This document shows positions 54,076 through 63,981 of a DNA stretch of 64,000 nucleotides, in pieces; positions within the stretch are counted from its first letter, which is position 1; the number at the start of each line of letters is the position of its first letter. The stretch comes from Helicobacter aurati. Its GTDB lineage: Bacteria > Campylobacterota > Campylobacteria > Campylobacterales > Helicobacteraceae. The notes under the pieces were generated by a model. The model was not told the DNA's origin and did not search any database. It saw only the letters and a list, made by a program, of their open reading frames with translations. The stretch lies in assembly GCF_003364265.1 (NCBI RefSeq), contig NZ_NXLW01000004.1, forward strand, positions 1 to 64,000. The letters are read 5' to 3'. A program made the position numbers and the translations under genes.

Positions 54076-56451
54076 TTATTCTCCACTGGTTTGCAGATTA
54101 ATATTTCGTCTTACAACATTGAGTAAATATTCCGGAGTATACGGTTTGGTAATATACTCGGTCATTCCAGATTCTACACCACGCATTCTATCAGTTTTGC
54201 TTGTTCTGCTTGTTACTGCTATAAGAGGTAGATTTTTAAAACGATTGTATTTACGAACTTCGCTAGCAAATGTATATCCGTCCATACGTGGCATTTCAAT
54301 ATCTACTAACACTGCATCTAAATCATGGTCGCCATTCTTCACTATTTCGAGTCCCTCTAATCCATTACTTGCTTCTAATACGGTAACGCCTAATGGTTTA
54401 AGGCATTTTTTCATAATCGCACGATCTGTATTGCTGTCATCAATTGCTAAGACAACGTAATCACTTGGTGCATGTTTGGCTTTTGTAGCAGCGGTTTGCG
54501 AAACAAGATTGTTGACACTCACTTTTACATCTTTTGCCATATCCATCATGGCTGCAACATCTGCAATAAGTGTAATTTTACCATCTCCACGTACGGTTGC
54601 ACCAGCAATACCTTCTGTACCTTTCAAATAATAACCTAAAGATTTAATAACTACTTCTTCTTGTCCAATGAGGTAATCTACAATCACTCCGATTTTCTGT
54701 TCTGCTAATCCAATAATTACAACATACACTTCATTGAGACTTTCTAATATAGAATCTACTTTAAAAATATCTGCTAGTCGAACCAAGCTCAAGACTTCGT
54801 TACGTAGCCTCAATACACTTTTGCCATCAACCGTGTAAATTTCCTCTTGTGAAACTCGCACGGTTTCTAAAACTGAACTTAGAGGAATAGCATAATATTC
54901 TTCTTGTACGCCTACAAGTAATGCTTGCATAATTGCAAGTGTGAGAGGAATTTTTAATTTTTGTGTTGTGCCTACACCTTTTTCAGAGTCTATTTCGATG
55001 ATTCCATTGAGTTTTTCAACATTTGTTTTTACAACGTCCATTCCTACACCACGACCACTCACATTTGTAATGCTTGCAGCAGTCGAGAATCCAGGTCTAA
55101 AAATAATTGCAAAGGCTTCTTTATCGCTCATGCTATCAACATCTCGTTCGCTAAGCAGTCCTTTTTCAATTGCTTTTATTTTTAGCATTTCTGCGTCAAG
55201 ACCTTTTCCATCGTCTTTAATTTCAATAACAATGTGATTTCCTTCGTTATATGCTTTTAGCTCCACTTTACCCGTTTCGTTTTTACCATTTGCTTTACGA
55301 ACATCTGGTGTTTCTATTCCATGATCACATGAATTACGTATAATATGGATTAATGGATCACCAATCTCTTCTACGATTGATTTATCGAGTTCAGTTTCTT
55401 CTCCACTAATAATAAGTTCAATATTTTTACCTAATTCGCGACTTAAATCACGAACCATTCTAGGAAATTTACTAAATACCTTGCCAACGGGCAACATTCG
55501 CGTTTTCATTACCGCCAATTGTAAATCCGTTGTGACTGTGCTAATAGAACTCACTACTTGGTTAAGCTCCTCTAGGAATTTTTCACCATCATAACGTTCT
55601 TCAACATCACCATAGATTCTAATTAATCTATTTTTGCCTAAAACGAGTTCCCCAATAAGATTCATGAGGTGATCTAACCTTTTTACGTCCACACGTACTG
55701 TTGGTTCAACTGCAACTGAAGGTGCTTTTTGTCCTCCATCTGGAGATTTTGATTGAGGTTTCGCAGCTGGCTTTTGTGCTGGTGGAGCAGCTTCTGGTTT
55801 TGGGGCTTGTGCTTCTTGCTTGCGTTTCTCTTCTCTACGTTTTTTGTCTTCTTCTTGCCGTTTCATAAGTAGTCGTTCAATTTCTGCCTCTACTTCTTCT
55901 GCGGACATATTGGCATAATCAGGTTCATCATCAGTTGTTTTGTCCGAAGTTTCATTATCTTTGCTGACAGTCTCTGTGCTGGTCGGTTGTGCTGTTTGTT
56001 GTTCTGGTGTAGCAGGCTGTGCTTGTTCGGTAGCTGACGTTTCGTCTGTTGGGCTATTGCCTTTCGAGATGGCTTGTAATTTTTTTACACAGTCGTTAAC
56101 ATCAATTCCACTATTGGCATCTGTGCCATTATCGCGAATTACATGAAGAAGTGCTTTCATAAGGTCAATAGACTCTAAAATAACATCCATTATATCTGGA
56201 GTAATTTTTAGTTCACCCCTACGTGCCTTATTGAGAACATCCTCCATATTGTGTGTTAAGTGTGTGAGTACATCAAAATTCAAAAAGGAACTAGAACCTT
56301 TGATTGTGTGCGCTACTCTAAAGATTCTATTCAGTAGATCTAAATCTTCAGGATTATTTTCTAACTCCACCAGATCTTGGTCGAGTTGTTCAACCATTTC
56401 AAAGGCTTCGATCAGAAAGTCTTCCATTATTTCTTGCATATCATCATTCAT
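54076..56451 (-). CDS. cheA: chemotaxis histidine kinase CheA with C-terminal receiver domain
   Basis: 791 residues. HPt domain at the N-terminus (VAHTIKGSSSF, phosphorylated His near 48), a long Gln/Thr/Pro/Lys-rich linker (about 130-255), dimerisation domain, HATPase (IRNSCDHGIETPDVRKANGK; STAASITNVSGRGVGMDVVK), a CheW-like regulatory domain, and a CheY-like receiver at about 670-791 (LDAVLVDIEMPRMDG with the phospho-Asp). The fused receiver (CheAY) is typical of Helicobacter and Campylobacter. GAGGTGTTTTA precedes the ATG. Confidence 0.97.
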   Translation of the reverse strand: MNDDMQEIMEDFLIEAFEMVEQLDQDLVELENNPEDLDLLNRIFRVAHTIKGSSSFLNFDVLTHLTHNMEDVLNKARRGELKITPDIMDVILESIDLMKALLHVIRDNGTDANSGIDVNDCVKKLQAISKGNSPTDETSATEQAQPATPEQQTAQPTSTETVSKDNETSDKTTDDEPDYANMSAEEVEAEIERLLMKRQEEDKKRREEKRKQEAQAPKPEAAPPAQKPAAKPQSKSPDGGQKAPSVAVEPTVRVDVKRLDHLMNLIGELVLGKNRLIRIYGDVEERYDGEKFLEELNQVVSSISTVTTDLQLAVMKTRMLPVGKVFSKFPRMVRDLSRELGKNIELIISGEETELDKSIVEEIGDPLIHIIRNSCDHGIETPDVRKANGKNETGKVELKAYNEGNHIVIEIKDDGKGLDAEMLKIKAIEKGLLSERDVDSMSDKEAFAIIFRPGFSTAASITNVSGRGVGMDVVKTNVEKLNGIIEIDSEKGVGTTQKLKIPLTLAIMQALLVGVQEEYYAIPLSSVLETVRVSQEEIYTVDGKSVLRLRNEVLSLVRLADIFKVDSILESLNEVYVVIIGLAEQKIGVIVDYLIGQEEVVIKSLGYYLKGTEGIAGATVRGDGKITLIADVAAMMDMAKDVKVSVNNLVSQTAATKAKHAPSDYVVLAIDDSNTDRAIMKKCLKPLGVTVLEASNGLEGLEIVKNGDHDLDAVLVDIEMPRMDGYTFASEVRKYNRFKNLPLIAVTSRTSKTDRMRGVESGMTEYITKPYTPEYLLNVVRRNINLQTSGE

Positions 56452-56516
56452 TAAAACACCTCACAGCATTTATCATTTTGGCTATTATTATATCATAAAA
56501 AGTAATATTTTGAATC

Positions 56517-57461
56517 CTATTCCAAGATTTTCACTATTTCATCGTAAAATATCTTTGCATCAAATTTAACCAAATATGCGTCCACTCCTATACCTCTGCT
56601 CTTTTCTGCGCTAAATTTATCACAAATAGAAGAGTTAAAAATAAGAGGAATAGCTTGGAATCTTTTGTCGTTTTTAACATATTCAGCAAAATGAAATCCG
56701 TCCATTTTAGGCATTTCAATATCAGATACAATGAATCGAATGTAAGAACTGATACCGCTTTCGTGTTGCTCGTAGAGTTCGTTTAACATTTGGATCGCCA
56801 TACTGCCGTCATGTGCTTCTAGCACAACAAACCCCATTTTTTTAAGATTTTTCTTTAGCAAAGAACGTGCTACTGTGCTGTCATCTACAATCAGGACATT
56901 GCCTTCAAATTTTTTGCTGATTTCCCCTAACTCTTTTTTATCCTGTTCATTACTATAGAAATCAAGATCGTCAACAATTCCTTCTAGATCAAGGATAAGT
57001 AATGTTTTGCCATTCTCAATTCGTGTTGTGCCTGTAATCTTGCTTCTCTCTATATTGTGGCTATTAGAGCTGAATCTTGCTGCTTGCACATTGTCCCAAT
57101 TAATCCGCCGTATGAGTTTTGCCTCATGTACCAAAAAGCCAATTTTAAGATTATTAAATTCAGCGATAATAATACGTTTTTTCTTAAGAGGAATTTGCAA
57201 TTCTCTGTCTTTGATATTAAGCCAAGCCGCCAAGTCAATGAGTGGTATAATTACTCCACGTAAATCAAATACACCGATGACATAATCAGGACTAGCAGGT
57301 AAATCGAACGTTTCAGTCATTTGGATAATTTCTTGCACTTTAGCTACATTGATTCCATAAATGCCTTCATATACTTCGCCGTTAATTTCTTCATTAATGC
57401 GAAAGTCGACCAATTCAATATCATTTGATGATATCTTAGTTGTATATATGTTTTTTTCCAC
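56517..57461 (-). CDS. cheV: chemotaxis protein CheV
   Basis: A CheW-receiver hybrid that tunes receptor-kinase coupling. About 314 residues: CheW domain with YGINVAKVQEIIQMTETFDL and PDYVIGVFDLRGVIIPLIDL, then receiver with VLIVDDSTVARSLLKKNL, IRFIVSDIEMPKMDGFHFAE (phospho-Asp) and the conserved Lys in YLVKFDAK. Start is GTG 57461 with AGGAGGCACCAA; the open frame continues upstream into the next gene. The order cheV-cheA-cheW matches the H. pylori HP0393-HP0391 block, hence CheV3-like. Confidence 0.93.
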   Translation of the reverse strand: MEKNIYTTKISSNDIELVDFRINEEINGEVYEGIYGINVAKVQEIIQMTETFDLPASPDYVIGVFDLRGVIIPLIDLAAWLNIKDRELQIPLKKKRIIIAEFNNLKIGFLVHEAKLIRRINWDNVQAARFSSNSHNIERSKITGTTRIENGKTLLILDLEGIVDDLDFYSNEQDKKELGEISKKFEGNVLIVDDSTVARSLLKKNLKKMGFVVLEAHDGSMAIQMLNELYEQHESGISSYIRFIVSDIEMPKMDGFHFAEYVKNDKRFQAIPLIFNSSICDKFSAEKSRGIGVDAYLVKFDAKIFYDEIVKILE

Positions 57462-57486
57462 TTGGTGCCTCCTGCTTGTAATGCAA

Positions 57487-58269
57487 TTAGTATGTTTTTG
57501 TACAATATAAAGATGGTAATGCAATATAATGGATATTATCTTGATGTAAAGATTGCCCTAAATGAAAATGTCCCTCAATGATATAAAATATATCATCGTG
57601 TTTCACGTTGTTGTTTTCAGTTAAAGGTACGATAATATGTTTTTGATATTGTCTTATCCTTTTTAGCATAAATTCCTTAAAGTCAGAACGATAAAATGAA
57701 AATTCAGCTGTTATTCTTTGGCTAACTCTACGTGAAATATTGCGGTAAATTATACCACAACTTAATCTATCTAATACTTTGAAAAGAAATATTGAAACAT
57801 TACTATTAAGAATTTTTCTGTATTGGTTATAAAAAGAGTTAATCCACAGATCGCCGTGTGCCAAAATGCAGGTATTGTTTTTCCAATTTTTGAGAATAAT
57901 AGGCTGCATATAATAGGTGTAGATTCTTATATTGTTTGGATTGTATTGTATATGGTGCGTTGTATTGGCTGGGGAATCTAAAGTGTCTCGCCATATATGT
58001 TGCAAGCTAAAATCGTGATTGCCCTCAAGGAATATAATCGTGTTAGTTAGGCTTAGTTGGGAAATGATGCAAATGAGTTCATGATTCTCTAAACGGCTAC
58101 TTTGTAGAGCACCGATTAACAAATGGAAAATATCTCCCATAAGAAAAACCTGTATTCCCTTAGGAATACATAAAAAAAATTTTTTAAGCTTATTATTACC
58201 TTGTTTGAAGTGAGAATCTGCAATAAAAATAGCATCTTCTTGCAGTATTATATCTTCAATAAAAGTCAT
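57487..58269 (-). CDS. metallophosphoesterase, UDP-2,3-diacylglucosamine hydrolase-like
   Basis: 260 residues with calcineurin-type metal motifs: IFIADSHFKQGNNKL (Asp, His), FLMGDIFHLL, FLEGNHDFSLQ, LAHGDLWINSFY, IIEGHFHLGQ. It resembles LpxH-like enzymes but is divergent; the real substrate may differ, since campylobacterial lipid A synthesis can use another hydrolase. It precedes cheV by 25 bases on the same strand, an arrangement also known from H. pylori. GGAGATAAC precedes the ATG. Confidence 0.78.
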   Translation of the reverse strand: MTFIEDIILQEDAIFIADSHFKQGNNKLKKFFLCIPKGIQVFLMGDIFHLLIGALQSSRLENHELICIISQLSLTNTIIFLEGNHDFSLQHIWRDTLDSPANTTHHIQYNPNNIRIYTYYMQPIILKNWKNNTCILAHGDLWINSFYNQYRKILNSNVSIFLFKVLDRLSCGIIYRNISRRVSQRITAEFSFYRSDFKEFMLKRIRQYQKHIIVPLTENNNVKHDDIFYIIEGHFHLGQSLHQDNIHYIALPSLYCTKTY

Positions 58270-58328
58270 GTTATCTCCAAAAAGACGTTGTTGTAAAAAA
58301 AATATGTAAAGTATTCTTTGAATTATGC

Positions 58329-58334
58329 TATACT
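58329..58334 (+). promoter_or_regulatory. extended -10 box for thiS
   Basis: TATGCTATACTAC gives a TGn-TATACT box, 38 bases before the thiS ATG, in the divergent spacer shared with the metallophosphoesterase. Confidence 0.5.
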
Positions 58335-58371
58335 ACCCACATAAGATAAACTTCATTATTAGGGAGAATTT

Positions 58372-58572
58372 ATGGAACTTATTATTAACGGTGAAACACA
58401 AAGTTTTCATGAAAATATTTCTGTTTCTGAACTTTTAAAAGAGCTTAATGTTGAAGAAAGAATTGTAGCTATTTCACTTAATTCGGACGTTGTTAGAAAA
58501 GGAACATGGGAGCAAATAATATTGCAGAACAATGATAGACTAGAGTTGCTACAATTTATGAGTGGTGGATAA
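58372..58572 (+). CDS. thiS: sulfur carrier protein ThiS
   Basis: A 66-residue ubiquitin-like protein ending in FMSGG; the terminal Gly-Gly is adenylated and thiocarboxylated to provide sulfur for the thiazole of thiamine. MELIINGETQSFHENISVSE is typical. AGGGAGAATTT precedes the ATG. No other thi gene is next to it and no thiamine riboswitch was seen. Confidence 0.9.
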   Translation: MELIINGETQSFHENISVSELLKELNVEERIVAISLNSDVVRKGTWEQIILQNNDRLELLQFMSGG

Positions 58573-59063
58573 TTCTACCTTATCCGAGCCAGAATTTATT
58601 CATATCGACATAGCAGTGTTGTGTATTGTTAAAGTTCAAGAGTTAGCATTTTAAGCTTGGTTGGGATTCTGCCCAACAGGAGTTAGTATGATACTATGTG
58701 CTTTTGAAAGTTAGAGTAGTTTTTGGATGTTATTCATGTTGTTTTTCATTTATTAATTATTAATCAGAGATCATTCATATCTTTTCTAAAAGAATTGTCT
58801 GTTTTTCATATCATTTAATCTTCTTTTTCTGCTATTTAGTTTCGAACTTTTATAATAAAGGTTTTATACTACTAAAGTTTAGCCTCTTAGAATCTTGTTA
58901 TTATGTTATTATCTCGCATAATTTTATGATGGCTTATTGCGCTTTCGTGTTTTCAGTTATATATTATCTTATTAAAGTGTCGTGTATAAATTGGATTATG
59001 TTAATGCTCCCTATTGGTTTTGGCATGACACGTTTAGTCAAGTTGAAATATAAAAGTATTTTG
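58573..59063. other. 490-bp gene-free region after thiS
   Basis: AT-rich sequence between the convergent thiS and fliI. It contains a GTTGGG-ATTCTG-CCCAAC hairpin (58660-58677) without a T-run. A hydrophobic frame starting at 58926 lacks a ribosome binding site and runs antisense into fliI, so it is not called. Confidence 0.5.
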
Positions 59064-60428
59064 TTAGTTACTCGTAGCTTTCTCATTTGCTATTTTTATC
59101 ATTTGTGCGATACTTTCGTCAAAATTAGAGGATGTATTTTCATCTTGATATAGAAACTTTTCCATAGAAGCTTTTTTATCAATGGCTTCATCAAGCTCTG
59201 TATCATTGCCTTTGTGATAGCTTCCGATACGGATAAGAACTTCGTTTTCTTTAAGCAAAGCCTGCATGCGCCTAAATTTTCTTGCAGCCATTTTATGGTC
59301 TTCAGAAATAATGTCATTCATTACCCTTGAAGCAGAGTGAAGAATATTGATGGGTGGATAGATTCCAAAATCAGTGAGATTCCTATCTAGCATGATGTGT
59401 CCATCCAAAATACTACGACTTTGGTCTGCAATAGGATCGTTTGAATCATCGCCCTCCATAAGCACTGTAAAAAATGCCGTGATGCTACCTTTTCCTTCTT
59501 CTTTTCCGGCTCTTTCCATAAGTTGTGGAAGTAGAGTGAGTACAGATGGAGGATAGCCTTTGCTTGTAGGCGGTTCACCTAGTGCTAGCCCAATTTCTCG
59601 TTGTGCCATTGCAAAACGGGTTATTGAATCCATAATAAACAAGACGTCGTGTCCTTGTTCTTTAAAAAATTCAGCTACAGCCATAGCAGAGAATGCTCCA
59701 TATTTGCGCATAAGCGGAGAGTCATCGCTTGTTGCTACAACAAGCACAGTATTTTCAAGGTTACCACCAAGATTTTTTTCAATGAATTCTGGCACTTCTC
59801 TTCCTCTTTCGCCTATCAATGCTACAACTTTGATTTGCGCTGTACTGCCTTTAACAATCATGCCCATTAATGTAGACTTTCCAACACCAGAACCTGCAAA
59901 AATTCCTATTTTTTGTCCTTTACCGCAAGTTAATAATGAATCTATGCTTTTTACACCAACGCTAAATATTTCATCTATTAGTCCACGCTTGAGTGCCGAA
60001 ATGGGGGCACTAATAATTGGAGTATGGGTATTTGTGTGCAGTGCGCCTAGGTTATCAAGCGGGATTCCAAGCGGATTAATCACTCTGCCTAGTAATTCCT
60101 TGCCAACAGGAATATGCAATCCTTCCTTTGCAATCATTACCTTATCTCCGCTTTTGAATCCCTCTGTAAAACTAAAAGGGCTAATACTAAAAATGTCTTT
60201 ATGCATTGCAATTACGATTCCTTCTGTGCGCGTATCGTCTCCGCGAATAAGCCACACCACATCACCTACACTTGGTGATAAACCAGTAGCTTTAATAATA
60301 TTTGTTTCAACTGAAATAATTTCACCAAAATTTGGGGAAAGATTCTTAGAAAGGCTAAGTCTTTGTTTAAGATTTCGTATAGATACGTTGGGGTGTCGTA
60401 TAGTCGTAGCAATATTGGAATCTAACAT
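59064..60428 (-). CDS. fliI: flagellum-specific ATPase FliI
   Basis: The ATPase of the flagellar type III export apparatus. 454 residues: Walker A KIGIFAGSGVGKSTLMGM, VVALIGERGREVPEF, Walker B VLFIMDSITRFAMAQREIGL, GEPPTSKGYPPSVLTLLPQL and the C-terminal RFRRMQALLKENEVLIRIG. Full length. AAAGGAATAAAA precedes the ATG. Confidence 0.97.
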   Translation of the reverse strand: MLDSNIATTIRHPNVSIRNLKQRLSLSKNLSPNFGEIISVETNIIKATGLSPSVGDVVWLIRGDDTRTEGIVIAMHKDIFSISPFSFTEGFKSGDKVMIAKEGLHIPVGKELLGRVINPLGIPLDNLGALHTNTHTPIISAPISALKRGLIDEIFSVGVKSIDSLLTCGKGQKIGIFAGSGVGKSTLMGMIVKGSTAQIKVVALIGERGREVPEFIEKNLGGNLENTVLVVATSDDSPLMRKYGAFSAMAVAEFFKEQGHDVLFIMDSITRFAMAQREIGLALGEPPTSKGYPPSVLTLLPQLMERAGKEEGKGSITAFFTVLMEGDDSNDPIADQSRSILDGHIMLDRNLTDFGIYPPINILHSASRVMNDIISEDHKMAARKFRRMQALLKENEVLIRIGSYHKGNDTELDEAIDKKASMEKFLYQDENTSSNFDESIAQMIKIANEKATSN

Positions 60429-60510
60429 TTTTATTCCTTTAAAGATTTACAAACAATGAAATTTTGGTTACAATTATTAAATTATAACTTAAAAATCCTT
60501 AAGGACAGCT

Positions 60511-61800
60511 ATGAATGCACAAAGAATAAATGATGCCAATGCGACGGCAAGTGGCATAATTTCTGCTGATGAGATTAGCAAAACACTTGATTTGCTTGCT
60601 CATAAATATGCTAAAACCGCTAAAGTTGACGGCTTTAGGCGAGGTAAAGTTCCAGTAAGTGTCATAAAAACTCGATATAAAGATAATTTAAGGGAAGAAT
60701 CTAGGCAAAAGAGCATTGATGCTTTTTACGCTAACGCTATAAAAGAATTGGGGTTGCAGCAAAAGGATGTTATAGGGCAGCCGTTGGTTGTAAAATTTGA
60801 AGAAAAAAGTGAGGGTATTGAACTTGAGTTGAAGATAGGGATTACTCCAAATTTTAGTGTTGAAAATGTAATTTCTTGTATGCCGCATTTTGAGTTACAA
60901 AGTATTACTGACGAGCAAGTAGACAAACGTTTGGAAGAAATTGCAAAAAATCATGCTCCAGTTATCGATTCGACTGATACAACGTTAGTAAATGGGCACA
61001 TCGCGCATATTGATTTTGAAGGGTTTTTAGATGGTCAAACGTTTGAGGGTGGCAAAGCGAATGGATTCGATCTAGTCATTGGGTCTAATCAGTTTATACC
61101 GGGCTTTGAAGATTCTCTTATTGGTATGAATGTTGGTGAGGAAAAAAGTATTGATGTTACATTTCCAGAGGATTATCATGTTGCAAACCTTGCGAATAAA
61201 CCGGTTCGCTTTCAGGTGAAACTTCACGCCATCAAACAAAAGGGAGAAATAAAAATTGACGATGCCCTTGCAAAAATGGTTTTAGGAGACAAAGAGGAAA
61301 ATACATTAGAAAAGCTTAAGGAGCAAATTAGAGAGAATTTGCGAGCAGAACATAAAATGAAGCTTTATAATGACAAGCTTAAAGAGGAAGCTTTACTTAA
61401 TATTGATAAAGCTTTTACATTTGATTTGCCGGAAAATATTTTAGAGCAAGAGATGAATGTATTGTTCAACAATGAAGTTGCTATGATGAAACAAGAAGAA
61501 TTAGAGGAATTGCGGAATAATCAAGAAAAAGGCAAAGCCTTACGTGAGGCGCAAAGATCAAAGGCGGAAACTAGCGTTAAAGTTACTTTTATTGTAGATA
61601 AACTTGCAAAACAAGAAAAAATTAACGTTGATGATAAAGAGGTGTTTCAAACTTTGTATTATGAATCTATGATGAGTGGACAGAATCCTCAAGAAGTCAT
61701 TGAGCATTACCGTAAAAACAATTTGCTTCCAGCCATAAAAATGGCGATGATTGAAGATAGGGTGATTACGTATTTATTAGACAAAAGTATAGGATTGTAA
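60511..61800 (+). CDS. tig: trigger factor
   Basis: A ribosome-bound chaperone with peptidyl-prolyl isomerase activity. 429 residues: an N-terminal ribosome-binding domain with VDGFRRGKVPVSVIKTRY (the FRxGxxP signature), a PPIase middle domain (LVNGHIAHIDFEGFLDGQTF, GSNQFIPGFEDSLIGMNVGE), and helical C-terminal arms. TTAAGGACAGCT precedes the ATG. Confidence 0.96.
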   Translation: MNAQRINDANATASGIISADEISKTLDLLAHKYAKTAKVDGFRRGKVPVSVIKTRYKDNLREESRQKSIDAFYANAIKELGLQQKDVIGQPLVVKFEEKSEGIELELKIGITPNFSVENVISCMPHFELQSITDEQVDKRLEEIAKNHAPVIDSTDTTLVNGHIAHIDFEGFLDGQTFEGGKANGFDLVIGSNQFIPGFEDSLIGMNVGEEKSIDVTFPEDYHVANLANKPVRFQVKLHAIKQKGEIKIDDALAKMVLGDKEENTLEKLKEQIRENLRAEHKMKLYNDKLKEEALLNIDKAFTFDLPENILEQEMNVLFNNEVAMMKQEELEELRNNQEKGKALREAQRSKAETSVKVTFIVDKLAKQEKINVDDKEVFQTLYYESMMSGQNPQEVIEHYRKNNLLPAIKMAMIEDRVITYLLDKSIGL

Positions 61801-61836
61801 GAAAAGCATTTGAGGGGTTAATTTATATATTCTTTT

Positions 61837-62067
61837 GTGGAAGCCTCACAAGAGTTAATTGTTAAGAGTAGACAAGAGTGTGGTTGTCGTTTTTATGATT
61901 TGATGGTGAAAGATGACAATAAAGAAATTCTTTGCTTTTTAGAGGAATGGCAAGATAAAGAGGCATTGGATTTGCACATGAAAACAGAGCATTTTATCAA
62001 GGCAATGGGCACATTGAAGTCTTTTTGGACGCAAGACCCACAAGTTGAAATTTATCAAGAGATTTAG
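61837..62067 (+). CDS. ABM-domain monooxygenase-like protein, apparently N-terminally short
   Basis: 76 residues from GTG 61837 cover most of an antibiotic-biosynthesis-monooxygenase (YgiN-like) domain: ELIVKSRQECGCRFYDLMVK, FLEEWQDKEALDLHMKTEHF. The family usually starts with a strand of about 20 more residues, but an in-frame stop (TAA 61819) blocks extension. No good ribosome binding site is seen before the GTG. It may be a 5'-truncated remnant or a short variant. Follows tig by 36 bases. Confidence 0.55.
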   Translation: MEASQELIVKSRQECGCRFYDLMVKDDNKEILCFLEEWQDKEALDLHMKTEHFIKAMGTLKSFWTQDPQVEIYQEI

Positions 62068-62109
62068 AATCTCTAGTTGTGTTGTATTATTACAATAGTT
62101 ACGATGATA

Positions 62110-62760
62110 TTAGTTTCGGCTGCCCGGTTTGTAGGCAACGGAGCTTTTGCACAATGGACAAGAATCCGCAGGATAAATCTCAAAAGAGAAGTTAGCTAAA
62201 GCAAACAATGGGAGATTCAGTGGAAGTTTACAAGTTACTTGTTGTTTGTCTTTTGTAATGACGTCTTGCTCATTTTCATTTCTTTGTCGTTGCTTATTAG
62301 GTAGAATCGCTTCACAGAATCCACGATTTGCAAGCCCAGCGAATGCCGTTACTACTGCTTCTTGTTGCAATATACACTGCGCGCTTTCAAGCGCGCTTCC
62401 CCCAGTCGTAATAATATCTTCACAAATTAAGACTTTTTCCCCCTTTCTTACTTGGAAGCCTCTACGCAATGTCATTTCCTTATTGATTCTTTCTGTAAAA
62501 ATAAACCGCACATTAAGTGCACGTGCAAGTTCGTATCCTGCCAAGATTCCTCCAAGTGCAGGAGAGCAAACGCATTCTACCTCGATATTATATTGTTTGA
62601 TGAGATTAGCTAATGCTAATGCAAGCTTTTGTCCTACTTGAGGATATTCTAAAACCTTTGCTGATTGCAAATAATATTGTGTGTGATTTCCGCTACTAAG
62701 CAAAAAGTGCCCTTCTAATAGGGCGTTATGTTCTTTATAAATTTTTTCTATGTCTATCAT
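62110..62760 (-). CDS. pyrE: orotate phosphoribosyltransferase
   Basis: Joins orotate to PRPP in pyrimidine synthesis. About 216 residues: [38 protein letters not shown] and the PRPP loop [20 protein letters not shown]. The C-terminus has a Cys-rich CPLCKSS end, as seen in related Helicobacter proteins. Start ATG 62760 is preceded by GGAGAAAAAGCAAT; the frame is open to 62820 upstream. Confidence 0.95.
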   Translation of the reverse strand: MIDIEKIYKEHNALLEGHFLLSSGNHTQYYLQSAKVLEYPQVGQKLALALANLIKQYNIEVECVCSPALGGILAGYELARALNVRFIFTERINKEMTLRRGFQVRKGEKVLICEDIITTGGSALESAQCILQQEAVVTAFAGLANRGFCEAILPNKQRQRNENEQDVITKDKQQVTCKLPLNLPLFALANFSFEIYPADSCPLCKSSVAYKPGSRN

Positions 62761-62915
62761 ATTGCTTTTTCTCCATTGATTTGTAACTCTATTTTCATAG
62801 CCATAAATTACCGCCGCCAAGTTTTATTTAAGCTTGAATGTACGTATGTGCAAGCAATTCAATATAAGCAATATAGCATGTTCAAATGCAATAGCTCTAA
62901 ATATGTTTTATTGTG

Positions 62916-63473
62916 TTAAATTTTGAGAATCTCTTCTTCTTTTGCTTTTACCATAGATTCTATTTTTTTGTTGTATTCATCGGTAATTTTTTGTATTTCA
63001 TCTATACTTTTTTTGCTCTCATCTATGGTTATAGTTTTATCTTTTTCTAGTTTTTTTATAGCATTGTTAGAATCTTGTCTGACATTACGGATAGCTACTT
63101 TTGTTTTTTCGCCCATTGTACGTGCTTGTTTTGCAATTTCTTTACGTTGTTCTGAAGTCATTGGGGGAAAAAAAAGCTTCACAGAATCTGCGTTGGTATT
63201 GGGATTAACGCCTATATTAGCCTCCTGTATTGCCTTTTCAATATTTTTTGTTAGTGGTTTCTCCCATGGAGTGATGATAATTGTATTGGAATCTTGAATA
63301 AGGATTGTGGCTACTTGAGATAATGGCGTAAGAGTACCATAATAGTCTATGCGAATATTATCAAGTAAGCTAACGCTTACTCTATTGCTTCGTAGAGTGG
63401 TAAAATCCCTTTGCAAAGCATTAAGGCTTTTTTGCATAGAATCTTTTGTGTCTTTATAGATATTTTGCAGCAT
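62916..63473 (-). CDS. frr: ribosome recycling factor
   Basis: Splits post-termination ribosomes together with EF-G. 185 residues: [78 protein letters not shown]. Between secG and pyrE as in H. pylori. AAGGAAATAT precedes the ATG. Confidence 0.97.
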   Translation of the reverse strand: MLQNIYKDTKDSMQKSLNALQRDFTTLRSNRVSVSLLDNIRIDYYGTLTPLSQVATILIQDSNTIIITPWEKPLTKNIEKAIQEANIGVNPNTNADSVKLFFPPMTSEQRKEIAKQARTMGEKTKVAIRNVRQDSNNAIKKLEKDKTITIDESKKSIDEIQKITDEYNKKIESMVKAKEEEILKI

Positions 63474-63498
63474 ATATTTCCTTCATGCGTGAAATTAA

Positions 63499-63981
63499 TT
63501 ATTGAGAATTTGTAGGTTTTTGTTGTTCTTGGTGTTGTGAGTCAAAAGGCGGTATGGGCTGTGAGTTATTTATTGTCGCATTGTCCTTGCTTGTCCCTGT
63601 TATATTATTTTGATTAAGTATGGGTTGTTGTTGATTGGCATTAAGATTAGGATTGCTAAGGGGTGTTGTATTATTTGTGTTGAAGCCATCAAATGGTACG
63701 GAAATAGGCAAAGTTTCTTTAGGCAGACTGATTCCGTCTGTAATACTTTTGTTGGCTTTAACATTATATAAATATCCTAATGCAACGGTATTTACTATAA
63801 ATACCAATCCTAAAAACATGGTTATTTTTGCCATGAAGTTTGCTGGACCTTTAGCACCGAAAAGACTCTCATTACTTCCGCTGTAAGCACCTAAGCCAAT
63901 GCTCGAGCTTTTTTGCAACAGAACTACTGCTACTATGCTGATAGATAGAATAACTTGTATAATAATTAGGATGTCAGTCAT
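63499..63981 (-). CDS. secG: protein-export membrane protein SecG
   Basis: A SecYEG subunit with two membrane helices (LIIIQVILSISIVAVVLLQK; MAKITMFLGLVFIVNTVALG) joined by the conserved GLGAYSGSNESLFGAKGPAN loop. 160 residues is long for the family: the last 80 are a disordered Asn/Gln/Pro-rich tail. GGAGCAAATA precedes the ATG. First gene of secG-frr-pyrE. Confidence 0.92.
   Translation of the reverse strand: MTDILIIIQVILSISIVAVVLLQKSSSIGLGAYSGSNESLFGAKGPANFMAKITMFLGLVFIVNTVALGYLYNVKANKSITDGISLPKETLPISVPFDGFNTNNTTPLSNPNLNANQQQPILNQNNITGTSKDNATINNSQPIPPFDSQHQEQQKPTNSQ

Noticed and set aside
58273-58371. Thiamine riboswitch upstream of thiS
   Set aside because: The spacer is too short and lacks the CTGAGA-type conserved core.
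58926-59153. Hydrophobic 75-codon plus-strand frame
   Set aside because: No ribosome binding site and its second half is antisense to fliI.
59560-60459. Long plus-strand reading frame of 299 codons
   Set aside because: It is exactly antisense to fliI, which has all expected motifs; the translation is low-complexity Ser/Pro/Ile and has no ribosome binding site.
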